Below, in pieces: positions 32,362 to 41,628 of a stretch of 64,000 nt of DNA. Both the position numbers and the translations under genes were made by a program. Position 1 is the stretch's first letter. Each line of letters begins with the position of its first letter. Below the pieces are notes generated by a model that was not told where the DNA came from, ran no database searches, and saw nothing but the letters and a program-made list of their open reading frames with translations. The stretch comes from Clostridiaceae bacterium M8S5 (lineage in GTDB: Bacteria; Bacillota; Clostridia; Tissierellales; MCWD3): positions 1,922,001 to 1,986,000 of the forward strand of contig CP118523.1 in assembly GCA_029227815.1 (NCBI GenBank). Direction: 5' to 3'.

Positions 32362-34995
32362 ATGAAATTAACACCAATGATGCAACAATATATGGAGATA
32401 AAAGACAGATATAAAGATTCTATTCTCTTTTTTAGATTAGGTGACTTTTACGAAATGTTTTTTGATGATGCTATTACATCCTCTAAGGTTTTAGAAATAG
32501 CTTTAACAGGTAGAAATTGTGGTCAAAAAGAAAAAGCACCAATGTGCGGAGTGCCTTACCACTCCGCTGAAGGTTATATACAAAAGCTTGTAAGTAATGG
32601 CTACAAAGTAGCAATATGCGAGCAAGTAGAAGATGCTGCACTCGCAAAAGGTATAGTAAAAAGAGATGTAGTTAGGGTTATAACACCGGGAACTATAACC
32701 AATTCAAAATCATTAGAAGATAAAAAAAATAATTACTTATGTTCGTTGTTTGTAAAAGATAACGTAGCAGGTTTATCCTATGTAGATGTTACAACTGGAC
32801 AATTTTGTACTACAGAAACAAATGAATCAATAGATTCTTTTATAATAGATGAATTAGCAAAGATAAGACCAACTGAAATAATATGCAACCAAGAACTAAT
32901 GAATAATGAAGATTTGTTATCTTTGATCTCTTACAAGTTTGATGCATATATAAACAAGTATGATACTTATATTTATGATTTAAACAACTCGCTTGATATA
33001 ATAAAAAAACAATTTAATATAGCAAGTATTGATGGTTTTGGGTTAAAAGAAAGATGTCAATCAATAATATCAAGTGGAGCATTGTTAGCGTATTTAAATG
33101 ATACACAAAAAATAGGACTCAATCATATTAACAATATATCATATTATTCAAATAATAATTATATGCTTATGGATATCAGTACTAGAAGGAATTTGGAGTT
33201 AACAGAAACTATTAGAAACAAAAGTAAACAAGGTTCGTTATTGTGGGTTTTGGATAGCACTAAAACTGCAATGGGTGGTAGACTACTAAAAAGATGGATA
33301 GAAGAACCATTGTTGCAAAAGACAGTAATAGAAAATAGGTTAAATGCTGTTGAAACATTAGTAGATAATATATTTTTACTTGATGATATTAGATTACTAC
33401 TAAAAGAAGTCTATGATATAGAAAGATTAATATCAAAAATAGTATATAGTAGCTGTAATGCAAGGGATTTAGTAGCGCTTAAAAAATCAATCAATATAAT
33501 TCCAGCTATGAAAAATGTTTTATCAGGTATAGATGATAGGTATCTTTCAAAGTTAGAAGAAAAATTAGATGATTTAAAAGATATTTATAAATTAATAGAT
33601 ACTGCTATAGTAGATGATCCTCCACTATCAACTAAGGATGGTGGGATGATAAAAGAAAGCTATAGTAATGAATTATCTGAGATAAAATCAGCAGCTCTTG
33701 ATGGTAAACAGTGGATTTCTAATCTTCAAGAAAATGAGAGAAATCGTACAAATATCAAATCCCTTAAGGTGGGATACAATAAGGTATTTGGATATTATAT
33801 AGAAGTGACTAAATCAAATATAAAGCTAGTTCCTGATAATTATATAAGAAAACAAACGCTTTCTAATGCAGAAAGATATGTTACTCCTGAGTTAAAAGAC
33901 ATGGAGACTAAAATATTAGGAGCTGAAGACAAATATATAAAACTAGAGCTTGAAATATTTAATTCTGTAAAAGAAGACATCAAAGAAAATATTAAAAGAA
34001 TACAACAATCAGCGACTGTGATATCTCAGATAGATGCCGTTTGTTCTTTGTCATATACAGCTTATAAGAACAACTACATAAAGCCAGTTATTAACACTGA
34101 CGGTGTACTAGATATCAAGGATGGTAAACATCCAGTAGTTGAAAAAGTACTTAAAGATGATCTGTTTATTCCTAATGATACTAGCCTCAATAATGATGAT
34201 AGCAGAATGATTATAATTACTGGACCAAACATGGCTGGTAAGTCTACATATATGAGACAGGTTGCGTTAATATCGTTGATGGCTCAAATAGGTAGCTTTG
34301 TACCAGCGGAGCAAGCTAATCTACCTATCGTTGATCGAATATTTACTAGAGTTGGGGCATCTGATAATCTAGCAGAGGGGCAAAGTACCTTCATGGTTGA
34401 AATGAGTGAAGTAGCTAATATTTTAAATAACGCTACAAAGAACAGTCTGATTATATTAGATGAAATTGGTAGAGGGACAAGCACATATGATGGATTAAGT
34501 ATTGCGTGGGCTGTAGTAGAGTATATAAGTGATAATAATCTTTTAGGTGCTAAGACGCTTTTTGCTACTCATTATCATGAATTAACGGAGCTTGAAGGCA
34601 AGCTAAGTGGCATTAAGAACTACAAAATACTAGTAAAAGAACATGACGATACAATTATATTCCTCAGAAAGATTGATAGGGGAGAGGCAGATAAAAGCTA
34701 TGGAATAGAAGTAGCAAAGCTTGCAGGTGTGCCAGATAGTGTTATAAAAAGAGCTGGCGTAATATTGCATGATTTAGAAAAGAGAGATATAAACAACAAA
34801 ACTGATGAAATAGCTGTTACTGTGAGTAGTGAGCCAGGACAAAACAATAATATATCACAGCAGATTAGCTTTTTTGATAATAAATCTGACCAAATAATAA
34901 AAAAGCTTAGTTCAATAGACATAGCAAAAACTACTCCTATTGAAGCTTTAAATATTCTCTACTCTTTAATAGAAGAATCTAAAGACGGTAGGTGA
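32362..34995 (+). CDS. mutS: DNA mismatch repair protein MutS
   Basis: Recognises mismatches and small loops. The N-terminal mismatch-reading motif GDFYEMF is near residue 28, and the ATPase domain contains GPNMAGKSTYMRQ (Walker A), DEIGRGTSTYDG (Walker B) and TLFATHYHEL. At 877 residues it is normal. ATG 32362 follows TAGGGGGATATATACTG, 21 bases after miaB. Its last bases overlap or abut the mutL start, so the two are co-translated. Confidence 0.97.
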   Translation: MKLTPMMQQYMEIKDRYKDSILFFRLGDFYEMFFDDAITSSKVLEIALTGRNCGQKEKAPMCGVPYHSAEGYIQKLVSNGYKVAICEQVEDAALAKGIVKRDVVRVITPGTITNSKSLEDKKNNYLCSLFVKDNVAGLSYVDVTTGQFCTTETNESIDSFIIDELAKIRPTEIICNQELMNNEDLLSLISYKFDAYINKYDTYIYDLNNSLDIIKKQFNIASIDGFGLKERCQSIISSGALLAYLNDTQKIGLNHINNISYYSNNNYMLMDISTRRNLELTETIRNKSKQGSLLWVLDSTKTAMGGRLLKRWIEEPLLQKTVIENRLNAVETLVDNIFLLDDIRLLLKEVYDIERLISKIVYSSCNARDLVALKKSINIIPAMKNVLSGIDDRYLSKLEEKLDDLKDIYKLIDTAIVDDPPLSTKDGGMIKESYSNELSEIKSAALDGKQWISNLQENERNRTNIKSLKVGYNKVFGYYIEVTKSNIKLVPDNYIRKQTLSNAERYVTPELKDMETKILGAEDKYIKLELEIFNSVKEDIKENIKRIQQSATVISQIDAVCSLSYTAYKNNYIKPVINTDGVLDIKDGKHPVVEKVLKDDLFIPNDTSLNNDDSRMIIITGPNMAGKSTYMRQVALISLMAQIGSFVPAEQANLPIVDRIFTRVGASDNLAEGQSTFMVEMSEVANILNNATKNSLIILDEIGRGTSTYDGLSIAWAVVEYISDNNLLGAKTLFATHYHELTELEGKLSGIKNYKILVKEHDDTIIFLRKIDRGEADKSYGIEVAKLAGVPDSVIKRAGVILHDLEKRDINNKTDEIAVTVSSEPGQNNNISQQISFFDNKSDQIIKKLSSIDIAKTTPIEALNILYSLIEESKDGR

Positions 34996-35000
34996 TAAAC

Positions 35001-36908
35001 GTGAAAGGTGTTATAAACTTCTTAGATGAAGCTACTATAAATAAAATAGCTGCAGGTGAGGTTATAGAAAGACCAGCTTCAGTTATAAAAGAATTGGTTG
35101 AAAACTCAATAGATGCTAAATCTGATTCTATAGTTGTAGAAATAAAAAATGGTGGTAAGCAATATATCAGAATCACAGACAATGGCAATGGTATAAATAG
35201 AGAAGATTTAGATATAGCTTTCCTCAGACATACAACAAGTAAAATAGTAAACTCAGACGATTTATATAGCATTAATACTCTAGGCTTTAGAGGTGAAGCT
35301 TTATCAAGTATAACAGCAGTGTCTAATGTAGAAGTGATTACAAAGACAGCTAATGTTGACTATGGCATACAGGTAGATGTTTCTGGTGGAAAAATCACAA
35401 ATAAAACAGATGTAGGATGCCCCAAAGGGACAACAATAATAGTAAAGAATTTATTCTTTAATGTACCTGTAAGAAAGAAGTTTTTGAAAAGTGATACTAC
35501 TGAAAGTAGCTATGTGAGTGAAATAATATTTAAATTAGCATTATCATATCCTAAAATATCATTTAAGTATATCAGAGATGATAAAATGATATTTAGAACT
35601 TCAGGAAAAGGGGATTTGCTCTCATGTATTTATTCACTTTACGGTAAAAGCTATATAACTTCTTTAATTAGAGTTAGCTATAATGACAAAATAAAGATTC
35701 ATGGCTATGTATCAAAGCCTGAGTTAACTAGAGGAAATAAAAAGCATCAATTTTTCTATGTTAATGGAAGATGTATACAGAGCAATGTATTATCCAAAGC
35801 AGTACAAGATGCATATAAAACACTAGTTACAGTAAATAGTTTTCCAGTGGTATTCTTGTTTATTGAAATAGACGCTGGTAGTATAGATGTAAATATCCAT
35901 CCTAGTAAACTAGATATACGTTTTGATGATGAAGATTATATATGTGGTATCTTAAAAGAGACTATTAGGAATAGTTTGTTTAAAAAAGATATCATACATA
36001 CAACTGTTAGTCAAACTGATGACAATAAAAAAAATGAGTATATTGATTTAATTAGTGACTTAAAACCGAGTAATTTTAGAAGTACTTTTAACAATGATAA
36101 AATAATTGAAAAGCCAAAAAAGACTCATTCAAATGTGCAAATGAGAATATATAGTGATAAATCACCATTGACATATGATACTAAAGAAAAAAGAGATAAT
36201 CCAGTTATAACTAGTGATAAAAGAACTAATAAAACTGACGCTGAACCATTAATAAAGTATGAGCAAGAATTTGAAACTTCACCCGTTATAAAAGAGAATG
36301 AAGAAAACACTAATTCAAAAGTTATTTTTCCCAAGCTCGAATATATTTGTGCTCTATTTTCGACGTATATTATCGCTACAGATAAAATAACAGGTGAGAT
36401 TTATATGATTGATCAACATGCAGCTCATGAGAGAGTTATGTACGAAAAAATATACGATGAGTATTCTAAAAAAAATGTATTAAAACAAGAACTACTAACT
36501 CCAATAACAATAGATCTTACAAATCATGAGTTATTAATAGTTAACGAAAACAAGACCATTTTAAACAATCTAGGTTTTGAAATAGATGACTTTGGAAACA
36601 ATAGTATATTATTAAGAAGTGTTCCTGCATTACTTAATATTAAAGGACTTAAAAAATTCTTCATAGATATTATAGATAAACTAAAAGATATATCAAAAAA
36701 GCCTCATGAATACAGGCTAAAATACATCATGAAACTATCGTGTACGAGTGCTGTAAAAGGTGGAGATAACTTAAAAGAAATTGAAATAAATCATCTTTTC
36801 GAGCAAATGAAACAACTTGATAACCCTTATACATGCCCTCACGGTAGACCAACTATTATCAAAATATCTAAGCATGATTTAGAAAAAAAGTTCAAAAGAA
36901 TAAACTAA
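35001..36908 (+). CDS. mutL: DNA mismatch repair protein MutL (endonuclease type)
   Basis: Couples MutS to strand incision. The GHKL ATPase has KIAAGEVIERPASV, ELVENSIDAKS, DNGNGI and GFRGEALSSI. The C-terminal half has the metal-dependent endonuclease motif DQHAAHERVMYE and CPHGRP, as in organisms without MutH. A low-complexity linker (about residues 345-435) separates them. GTG 35001 is preferred (GGTAGGTG 6 bases upstream); GTG 34992, overlapping the mutS stop, is the alternative. Length is 635 residues. Confidence 0.96.
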   Translation: MKGVINFLDEATINKIAAGEVIERPASVIKELVENSIDAKSDSIVVEIKNGGKQYIRITDNGNGINREDLDIAFLRHTTSKIVNSDDLYSINTLGFRGEALSSITAVSNVEVITKTANVDYGIQVDVSGGKITNKTDVGCPKGTTIIVKNLFFNVPVRKKFLKSDTTESSYVSEIIFKLALSYPKISFKYIRDDKMIFRTSGKGDLLSCIYSLYGKSYITSLIRVSYNDKIKIHGYVSKPELTRGNKKHQFFYVNGRCIQSNVLSKAVQDAYKTLVTVNSFPVVFLFIEIDAGSIDVNIHPSKLDIRFDDEDYICGILKETIRNSLFKKDIIHTTVSQTDDNKKNEYIDLISDLKPSNFRSTFNNDKIIEKPKKTHSNVQMRIYSDKSPLTYDTKEKRDNPVITSDKRTNKTDAEPLIKYEQEFETSPVIKENEENTNSKVIFPKLEYICALFSTYIIATDKITGEIYMIDQHAAHERVMYEKIYDEYSKKNVLKQELLTPITIDLTNHELLIVNENKTILNNLGFEIDDFGNNSILLRSVPALLNIKGLKKFFIDIIDKLKDISKKPHEYRLKYIMKLSCTSAVKGGDNLKEIEINHLFEQMKQLDNPYTCPHGRPTIIKISKHDLEKKFKRIN

Positions 36909-36932
36909 CAATTTATGTGATAGGATGATAAA

Positions 36933-37880
36933 ATGAAAAAAAAACCACTAATAATACTAGCTGGGCCAACAGCGGTAGGGAAGACAAGTATATCAATTGA
37001 TATAGCAAAGAAGATAAACGGAGAAATAATATCAGGGGACTCTATGCAAGTTTATAAATATATGGATATAGGTACAGCTAAAATTAAACAATCCGAAATG
37101 AAAAATGTACCTCATTATATGATAGATGAATTTACTCCAGATGAAGAGTTTAATGTTTCTATTTTTAAAAGTAAGTGCGAAAAATATATAGACTTGATAT
37201 TGTCTCATAACAAAGTGCCAATGATAGTAGGCGGGACTGGGTTATATCTAAATTCTATAATATATGAGCTTGATTTTACTAAGGCAGTAAGTAACAAAGA
37301 ACTTAGAGATAAATATACTAAGTTGGCGCTTGAATATGGTAATAAGTATATATATGATAAGCTTGTAGAAATTGATCCTATTTCGGCTGAGCGAATTCAT
37401 ATCAATGATACTAAACGTATAATTCGTGCTCTAGAAATATACTATGATACTGGTAAACCAATGTCTGATTTTTATAAAGATTTTAGAAAATACAATGATA
37501 AATATGATTTTGTTTACTTTGCGCTGAATATGGACAGAAAAAAATTATATGATAGAATTAATATGAGAGTAGATATGATGATAGAAGAAGGACTTATCAG
37601 TGAAGTTGAGGAATTATTAAATAAAGGGTATGATAAAAACTTAGTTTCTATGCAAGGCTTAGGTTATAAAGAAATGGTATCTTATCTAAATGGTTATATT
37701 TCATTAGAAGAAGCTATAGAAGTGTTAAAAAGAGATACCAGAAGATTTGCTAAACGACAATTGACATGGTTTAGAAGAGAGAAATACGTAAATTGGGTAA
37801 ATGTAGATGACTTTTTAGGTAAAGATGGTATTGTTGATTATATTACTAATAAAATTCATGATAAGCTAAGAAAGAAATAA
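36933..37880 (+). CDS. miaA: tRNA dimethylallyltransferase
   Basis: Adds a dimethylallyl group to A37 of tRNAs, providing the substrate for MiaB. The P-loop GPTAVGKTS, the DMAPP/tRNA-site [28 protein letters not shown] and QGLGYKEM are all present, with a C-terminal [13 protein letters not shown]. At 315 residues it is standard. ATG 36933, 24 bases after mutL, continues the operon. The DMAPP it uses is made by the IspH enzyme encoded at 12109-14112. Confidence 0.96.
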   Translation: MKKKPLIILAGPTAVGKTSISIDIAKKINGEIISGDSMQVYKYMDIGTAKIKQSEMKNVPHYMIDEFTPDEEFNVSIFKSKCEKYIDLILSHNKVPMIVGGTGLYLNSIIYELDFTKAVSNKELRDKYTKLALEYGNKYIYDKLVEIDPISAERIHINDTKRIIRALEIYYDTGKPMSDFYKDFRKYNDKYDFVYFALNMDRKKLYDRINMRVDMMIEEGLISEVEELLNKGYDKNLVSMQGLGYKEMVSYLNGYISLEEAIEVLKRDTRRFAKRQLTWFRREKYVNWVNVDDFLGKDGIVDYITNKIHDKLRKK

Positions 37881-37906
37881 TTTATATTTTAATGGAGGGG
37901 ATTTTT

Positions 37907-38137
37907 GTGAAAAATAGTATCAATTTGCAAGATGTGTTCTTGAACAAAGTGAGAAAGGAGTCTATTCAAATAGCTATATTCTTAGTTAATGGCTATCAAC
38001 TAAAAGGTTACGTTAAAGGATTCGATAGTTACACTATAGTGCTTGAAAACGATGGAAAGCAACATTTGGTTTATAAACATGCTATATCAACTATAAACCC
38101 AAGTAAAAATATATCATTTATGAATAAACAAGATTAA
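37907..38137 (+). CDS. hfq: RNA-binding protein Hfq
   Basis: A hexameric Sm-like RNA chaperone for small-RNA regulation. The Sm1 motif ([40 protein letters not shown]) and Sm2 ([10 protein letters not shown], with the conserved YKHA) are intact. GTG 37907 is chosen because GGAGGGG precedes it by 7 bases, giving 76 residues. The longer in-frame version starting 15 bases upstream would place the ribosome binding site inside the gene. It sits directly after miaA, as in many bacteria. Confidence 0.96.
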   Translation: MKNSINLQDVFLNKVRKESIQIAIFLVNGYQLKGYVKGFDSYTIVLENDGKQHLVYKHAISTINPSKNISFMNKQD

Positions 38138-38159
38138 TTTGACAATTGAAGGTGATGAC

Positions 38160-39491
38160 TTGAACGTGAACATGTTAACTAGAAAAATATTATGTAAACA
38201 ATTTGGTATTGATCCTGCGATCATTGACTTTGTATTACATGTAGAAACTACTTTAAATAAAAAATTTGAAAAAATAAATAATATAAAAGAATATAATCAA
38301 TTAAAAGTTATAGATGCATTTCAAAGAGCAAATCTTGCAGCTACTCACTTTAACTGGACTACTGGGTATGGTTATGATGATGAGGGAAGAGATAAGGTTG
38401 AAGAAATATATGCAAATGTTTTTAATACAGAAGATGCACTTGTTAGAGCAAATATAGCATCTGGCACACATGCGTTAGCCCTTACACTAGGAGGCATATT
38501 AAGACCAAACGATGAAATGTTATCAATAACTGGCTTACCATATGATACTATGCAAAAAGTAATAGGTATTAAAGGTGATATGAAAGGTTCTTTAAAAGAA
38601 TATAATATATCCTATAACCAAGTAGATTTGATTGATAATAATAAAATAGATATAGATACAGTAATGAGCAATATAAAAAATAATACTAAACTCATACTTA
38701 TACAACGATCAACAGGATATAGTGATAGAAAAGCCATTGAAATAGAAGATATGAAAAATGCTATTTCTAATATAAAAAAAGAGCACAAAGATATAGTGAT
38801 TATGGTTGATAATTGCTACGGAGAATTTGTAGAAATGATAGAGCCAACAGACATAGGGGCGGACATAATAGCTGGCTCTCTAATAAAGAACCCTGGTGGA
38901 GGACTAGCTCTTGCTGGGGGATATATAGTAGGTAAAAAGAATCTTATTGAAAGCATTGCAAACAGACTCACTGCTCCAGGAATAGGGAAGGACTGTGGTT
39001 TGACTTATGGAACATCAAGACTAACATTGCAGGGTCTATTCTTAGCGCCACACATTGTAAGTGAAGCTCTAAAAGGTTCAATACTTGCAGCTGGAGTATT
39101 TGACTTATTAGACTTTGAAGTATTACCAACTATAGATGATAATAGAAGTGATATAATACAAGCGATAAAGTTTAATAATCCTGATAAGGTTATTAAGTTT
39201 TGCCAAGGAATACAAGCTGCCTCACCAGTTGATTCCTTTGTAATGCCACTGCCTTGGGATATGCCTGGCTACAGTGAACCAGTAATAATGGCAGCAGGTG
39301 CATTTATACAGGGCTCATCTATTGAACTAAGTGCAGATGCTCCTATGAGAGAACCTTATTTTGTTTATCTACAAGGTGGCTTGACATACGAACACTGTAA
39401 GCTTGGAATCATGAAAGGATTAGATAATTTATTAAAGAATGATTTAATTGACCGTAAATTATTTAACATAAGTACAGAATATGAAAAGTAG
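38160..39491 (+). CDS. Methionine gamma-lyase-family / 'aluminium resistance' PLP protein (YnbB-like)
   Basis: A fold-type I PLP enzyme, about 443 residues, of the family found next to hfq and lexA in Firmicutes. Visible are FNWTTGYGYDDEGRDKVEEI, VRANIASGTHALALTLGG, VMVDNCYGEFVE, and the Schiff-base lysine region AGSLIKNPGGGLALAGGYI. Its natural substrate is not established; relatives were named after an aluminium-resistance phenotype. The start is uncertain: TTG 38160 (GAAGGTGATGAC upstream) is used here, with GTG 38166 and ATG 38172 as alternatives. It overlaps the following gene by 11 bases. Confidence 0.88.
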   Translation: MNVNMLTRKILCKQFGIDPAIIDFVLHVETTLNKKFEKINNIKEYNQLKVIDAFQRANLAATHFNWTTGYGYDDEGRDKVEEIYANVFNTEDALVRANIASGTHALALTLGGILRPNDEMLSITGLPYDTMQKVIGIKGDMKGSLKEYNISYNQVDLIDNNKIDIDTVMSNIKNNTKLILIQRSTGYSDRKAIEIEDMKNAISNIKKEHKDIVIMVDNCYGEFVEMIEPTDIGADIIAGSLIKNPGGGLALAGGYIVGKKNLIESIANRLTAPGIGKDCGLTYGTSRLTLQGLFLAPHIVSEALKGSILAAGVFDLLDFEVLPTIDDNRSDIIQAIKFNNPDKVIKFCQGIQAASPVDSFVMPLPWDMPGYSEPVIMAAGAFIQGSSIELSADAPMREPYFVYLQGGLTYEHCKLGIMKGLDNLLKNDLIDRKLFNISTEYEK

Positions 39492-40197
39492 TAAAGAAGA
39501 TTTAAAAAAACGAGGTTATATTGAAGACGACGATTTAGCCATGTATATAAATAAAAATAATGATAAGTTGTTTTCAATACTTAATTCAAATGTTTCTTTC
39601 GAAAGATCTATTGCTATAAATATACTATCTAGTCGTAAAGCTATAAAGGATACAACATTATTAAAAATTCTCTCTAAGGAAAAATCATTATATACAAAAA
39701 TAGAGATATGTAACGCCCTCCAAAAAGGTGATGAGGTTACAGCTAGATTAATGATTAATTATTTAGGAGCTATTGGAAAAAATCAATATATTAACTTACC
39801 CAAAAAAGTATCTAAAAAAATTAGCTATCCATTACCTAGAGATATTATAGCTAGAACTTTAAGTAGAATGGATAATAAGATTGTAGATGAATTAGTATCT
39901 GTTCTTGTTAGTGAAGATACAAGAAAAATATGTGAAGTTTTAGATGCTGTAGGATTTATGCTATTCTACAATCAAGACTGTATTAAAAAAGAAATTTTTG
40001 ATACAGTAAGTAATATGCTAGAAAAATATTATAACAATGAATTAATAGTTTGGAAAACGGTATTATGCCTGTCATCGTTTTGGACTCAAGATAGTATAGA
40101 TATTCTTAACGAAGTGCTATATGGTAAGTATTGTGAAATTATAAAACAGGAAGCTCAGCGCAGTATAAAAATAATAAATATGAAAATGAAAAAGTAA
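39481..40197 (+). CDS. Helical-repeat (HEAT-like) protein of unknown function
   Basis: A 238-residue soluble, all-helical protein. Repeating segments such as ERSIAINILSS, YTKIEICNALQKG and KTVLCLSSFWTQDSIDILNEVL resemble HEAT/armadillo units. No catalytic motif is visible. ATG 39481 overlaps the end of the YnbB-like gene, so it is the last member of the miaB-mutSL-miaA-hfq operon. Function unknown; similar proteins may mediate protein-protein contacts. Its stop lies inside a terminator hairpin. Confidence 0.7.
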   Translation: MKSSKEDLKKRGYIEDDDLAMYINKNNDKLFSILNSNVSFERSIAINILSSRKAIKDTTLLKILSKEKSLYTKIEICNALQKGDEVTARLMINYLGAIGKNQYINLPKKVSKKISYPLPRDIIARTLSRMDNKIVDELVSVLVSEDTRKICEVLDAVGFMLFYNQDCIKKEIFDTVSNMLEKYYNNELIVWKTVLCLSSFWTQDSIDILNEVLYGKYCEIIKQEAQRSIKIINMKMKK

Positions 40198-40217
40198 GCT
40201 AGAAATTAGCTTACTTT
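40191..40217 (+). terminator. Terminator overlapping the HEAT-like gene stop (copy 1)
   Basis: AAAGTAAGCT-AGAAATT-AGCTTACTTT is a perfect 10-bp stem. A diverged copy lies at 40252-40275. Confidence 0.8.
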
Positions 40218-40224
40218 AAATTTA

Positions 40225-40253
40225 TGACAAAGTCATCAAGATACAGACTGTAG
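40225..40253. repeat. Short remnant related to the repeat at 17204-17354
   Basis: TGACAAAGTCATCA is the complement of the right-end dyad of the 17204 element, and CAGACTGTAG (40244-40253) equals that element's left end. The 29-base unit lies between two near-identical terminator hairpins, as at the first locus. Confidence 0.55.
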
Positions 40254-40275
40254 TAAGATAGAAACTAACTTACTT
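40252..40275 (-). terminator. Terminator at the lexA 3' end (copy 2)
   Basis: AGTAAGATAGAAACTAACTTACTT matches the hairpin of 40193-40216 at 21 of 24 positions and overlaps the lexA stop codon. Confidence 0.6.
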
Positions 40276-40887
40276 AAGTTTCCTAAATAATCCTATAACT
40301 TTTCCTAATATATACACGTCTTTAACAATAATTGGCTCCATAGTCTTATTTTCAGGCTGAAGCCTGATAAATTCATCTTCTTTGTAAAAAGTTTTTACTG
40401 TAGCTTCATCATCAATTAATGCAACTACAATTTCTCCATTTACAGCATGTCTTTGACTATTCACTATTACTTGATCTCCATCCATTATGCCAGCGTCTAT
40501 CATACTTTCACCTTTAACAGTTAATATAAATGTAGTATCATTGCCAACATATTCTACAGGTAATGGGAAAGTATCTTCAATATTTTCTACTGCAAGCAAT
40601 GGTTGTCCTGCTGTTACTTTTCCAACTATAGGTATCTCCACAATCTCTTTTTGAGAGTGTATATAAGTAACATTGTCTAATATTTCAATAGCTCTAGGTT
40701 TAGTAGGGTCACGCTTAATATAACCCTTTTTTTCTAGTCTTGATAAATGTCCATGAACAGTAGATGTTGATTTCAGTCCAACAGCTTTGCATATCTCTCT
40801 AACTGCCGGGGGATAGCCCTTTGTTTTGAGCTCGTTTTGAATAAAGCGTAGTATCCTTAATTGCTTTTCAGATAAATCTTCATACAT
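40270..40887 (-). CDS. lexA: LexA repressor
   Basis: Represses SOS genes and self-cleaves with RecA-ssDNA. The N-terminal winged helix (residues 1 to about 65) has [24 protein letters not shown]. The cleavage site region is [20 protein letters not shown] (Ala-Gly form), and the catalytic Ser is in [10 protein letters not shown] and Lys in [14 protein letters not shown]. At 205 residues it is normal; the ATG 40887 has AGGTG upstream, and the 33-residue upstream extension covers the operator region. It is divergent from yneA with four SOS boxes between. Confidence 0.97.
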   Translation of the reverse strand: MYEDLSEKQLRILRFIQNELKTKGYPPAVREICKAVGLKSTSTVHGHLSRLEKKGYIKRDPTKPRAIEILDNVTYIHSQKEIVEIPIVGKVTAGQPLLAVENIEDTFPLPVEYVGNDTTFILTVKGESMIDAGIMDGDQVIVNSQRHAVNGEIVVALIDDEATVKTFYKEDEFIRLQPENKTMEPIIVKDVYILGKVIGLFRKLK

Positions 40888-40929
40888 ATATGTAACACCT
40901 CTTACTAGGATATAATCCTCTTTTTTATT

Positions 40930-40958
40930 ATTATAACATAATTTTATTATTATATCAA
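40930..40958 (-). promoter_or_regulatory. lexA promoter
   Basis: On the minus strand TTGATA (40953-40958), 17 bases, TATAAT (40930-40935). The -35 overlaps the SOS-like box at 40957-40968, which suggests autoregulation. Confidence 0.75.
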
Positions 40959-41052
40959 ACGAATGTTCGCAAAAAACTATTGACAACGAACATTTGTTCC
41001 GTTATAATGTAATTAGGAATTAAGAACTTATGTTCCCTAAGAATAAGTGTTC
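40957..41052. promoter_or_regulatory. Four SOS (LexA) box-like sites between lexA and yneA
   Basis: Gram-positive SOS boxes follow GAAC-N4-GTTC. Exact copies are at 40988-40999 and 41024-41035; one-mismatch forms are at 40957-40968 (AAAC-N4-GTTC) and 41041-41052 (GAAT-N4-GTTC). The second sits in the spacer of the yneA promoter, and the fourth borders its ribosome binding site. Confidence 0.88.
40980..41008 (+). promoter_or_regulatory. yneA promoter
   Basis: TTGACA (40980-40985), a 17-base spacer containing an SOS box, and TATAAT (41003-41008). Confidence 0.9.
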
Positions 41053-41064
41053 GGGAGGTATATC

Positions 41065-41388
41065 ATGTATACAAGAAGAAGAAAACGAGTAGTTATTGCT
41101 AGGCCTATACGCTTTACTCTATTTTTATCGGTAGTAATATTATTATTATTATTTACTTTAAACAACATATCTAGGTCTAATACAGCTTTTGGCTATAGTA
41201 AAACTAACAATAAAGAATATACAACTATTATAGTACAAGCAGGAGATACTTTATGGTCAATTGCAACTAATCATTATGATTGTAATATGGATAAACGAAG
41301 AATAATATACGAAATCCAAAGAGCTAACAACAAAAAGACTGCTAACCTAAGAATAGGAGAGCAACTAAAATTGCCCCCATTATATTAA
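41065..41388 (+). CDS. yneA: YneA-type SOS cell-division suppressor (membrane anchor + LysM)
   Basis: A 107-residue protein with an Arg/Lys-rich cytoplasmic start (YTRRRKRVVIARPIR), one membrane helix (about residues 17-34) and an outer C-terminal LysM domain (IVQAGDTLWSIATNHYD, then IYEIQRANNKK and LRIGEQLKLP). In Bacillus, YneA delays division during DNA damage. The divergent lexA neighbour and the four SOS boxes support the same role. ATG 41065 follows GGGAGGTATATC; the 6-codon upstream extension is inside the operator. It is strongly repressed when LexA is intact. Confidence 0.9.
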   Translation: MYTRRRKRVVIARPIRFTLFLSVVILLLLFTLNNISRSNTAFGYSKTNNKEYTTIIVQAGDTLWSIATNHYDCNMDKRRIIYEIQRANNKKTANLRIGEQLKLPPLY

Positions 41389-41430
41389 TTATTTTAAATA
41401 CATTAACATATAAATATCTACACTCAAACA

Positions 41431-41475
41431 ATGCACCTTTCCCTAAATAGGGAATAGGTGCATACCTCTTTTGTA
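41431..41475 (+). terminator. Terminator after yneA
   Basis: ATGCACC.TTCCCT pairs with AGGGAA.GGTGCAT around AAAT, then ACCTCTTTTG. Confidence 0.7.
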
Positions 41476-41594
41476 ACATTGTTTTTTACAAATGAAGCCA
41501 ATGGGATAGCTTAACTTCTAGAAAATATTGTTTAATAATATAACATAGCCTTTTAAATTTTTAACCATTGTAGAATAGATTTATTTTACTATAT

Positions 41595-41617
41595 AGTTTA
41601 CATAATAATATTATAGT
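41595..41617 (-). other. dif-like sequence, copy A
   Basis: On the minus strand the site ends ATTATGTAAACT, identical to the right half of the Bacillus dif site as I remember it. It lies 12 bases beyond the Xer gene stop. It matches copy B (43028-43050) at 21 of 23 positions. Confidence 0.4.
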
Positions 41618-41628
41618 CAAATATATAG

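Noticed and set aside
40270..40986. Longer LexA form starting at 40986
   Set aside because: The extra 33 residues translate the operator and promoter region; the ATG at 40887 has a ribosome binding site and gives the normal LexA N-terminus.
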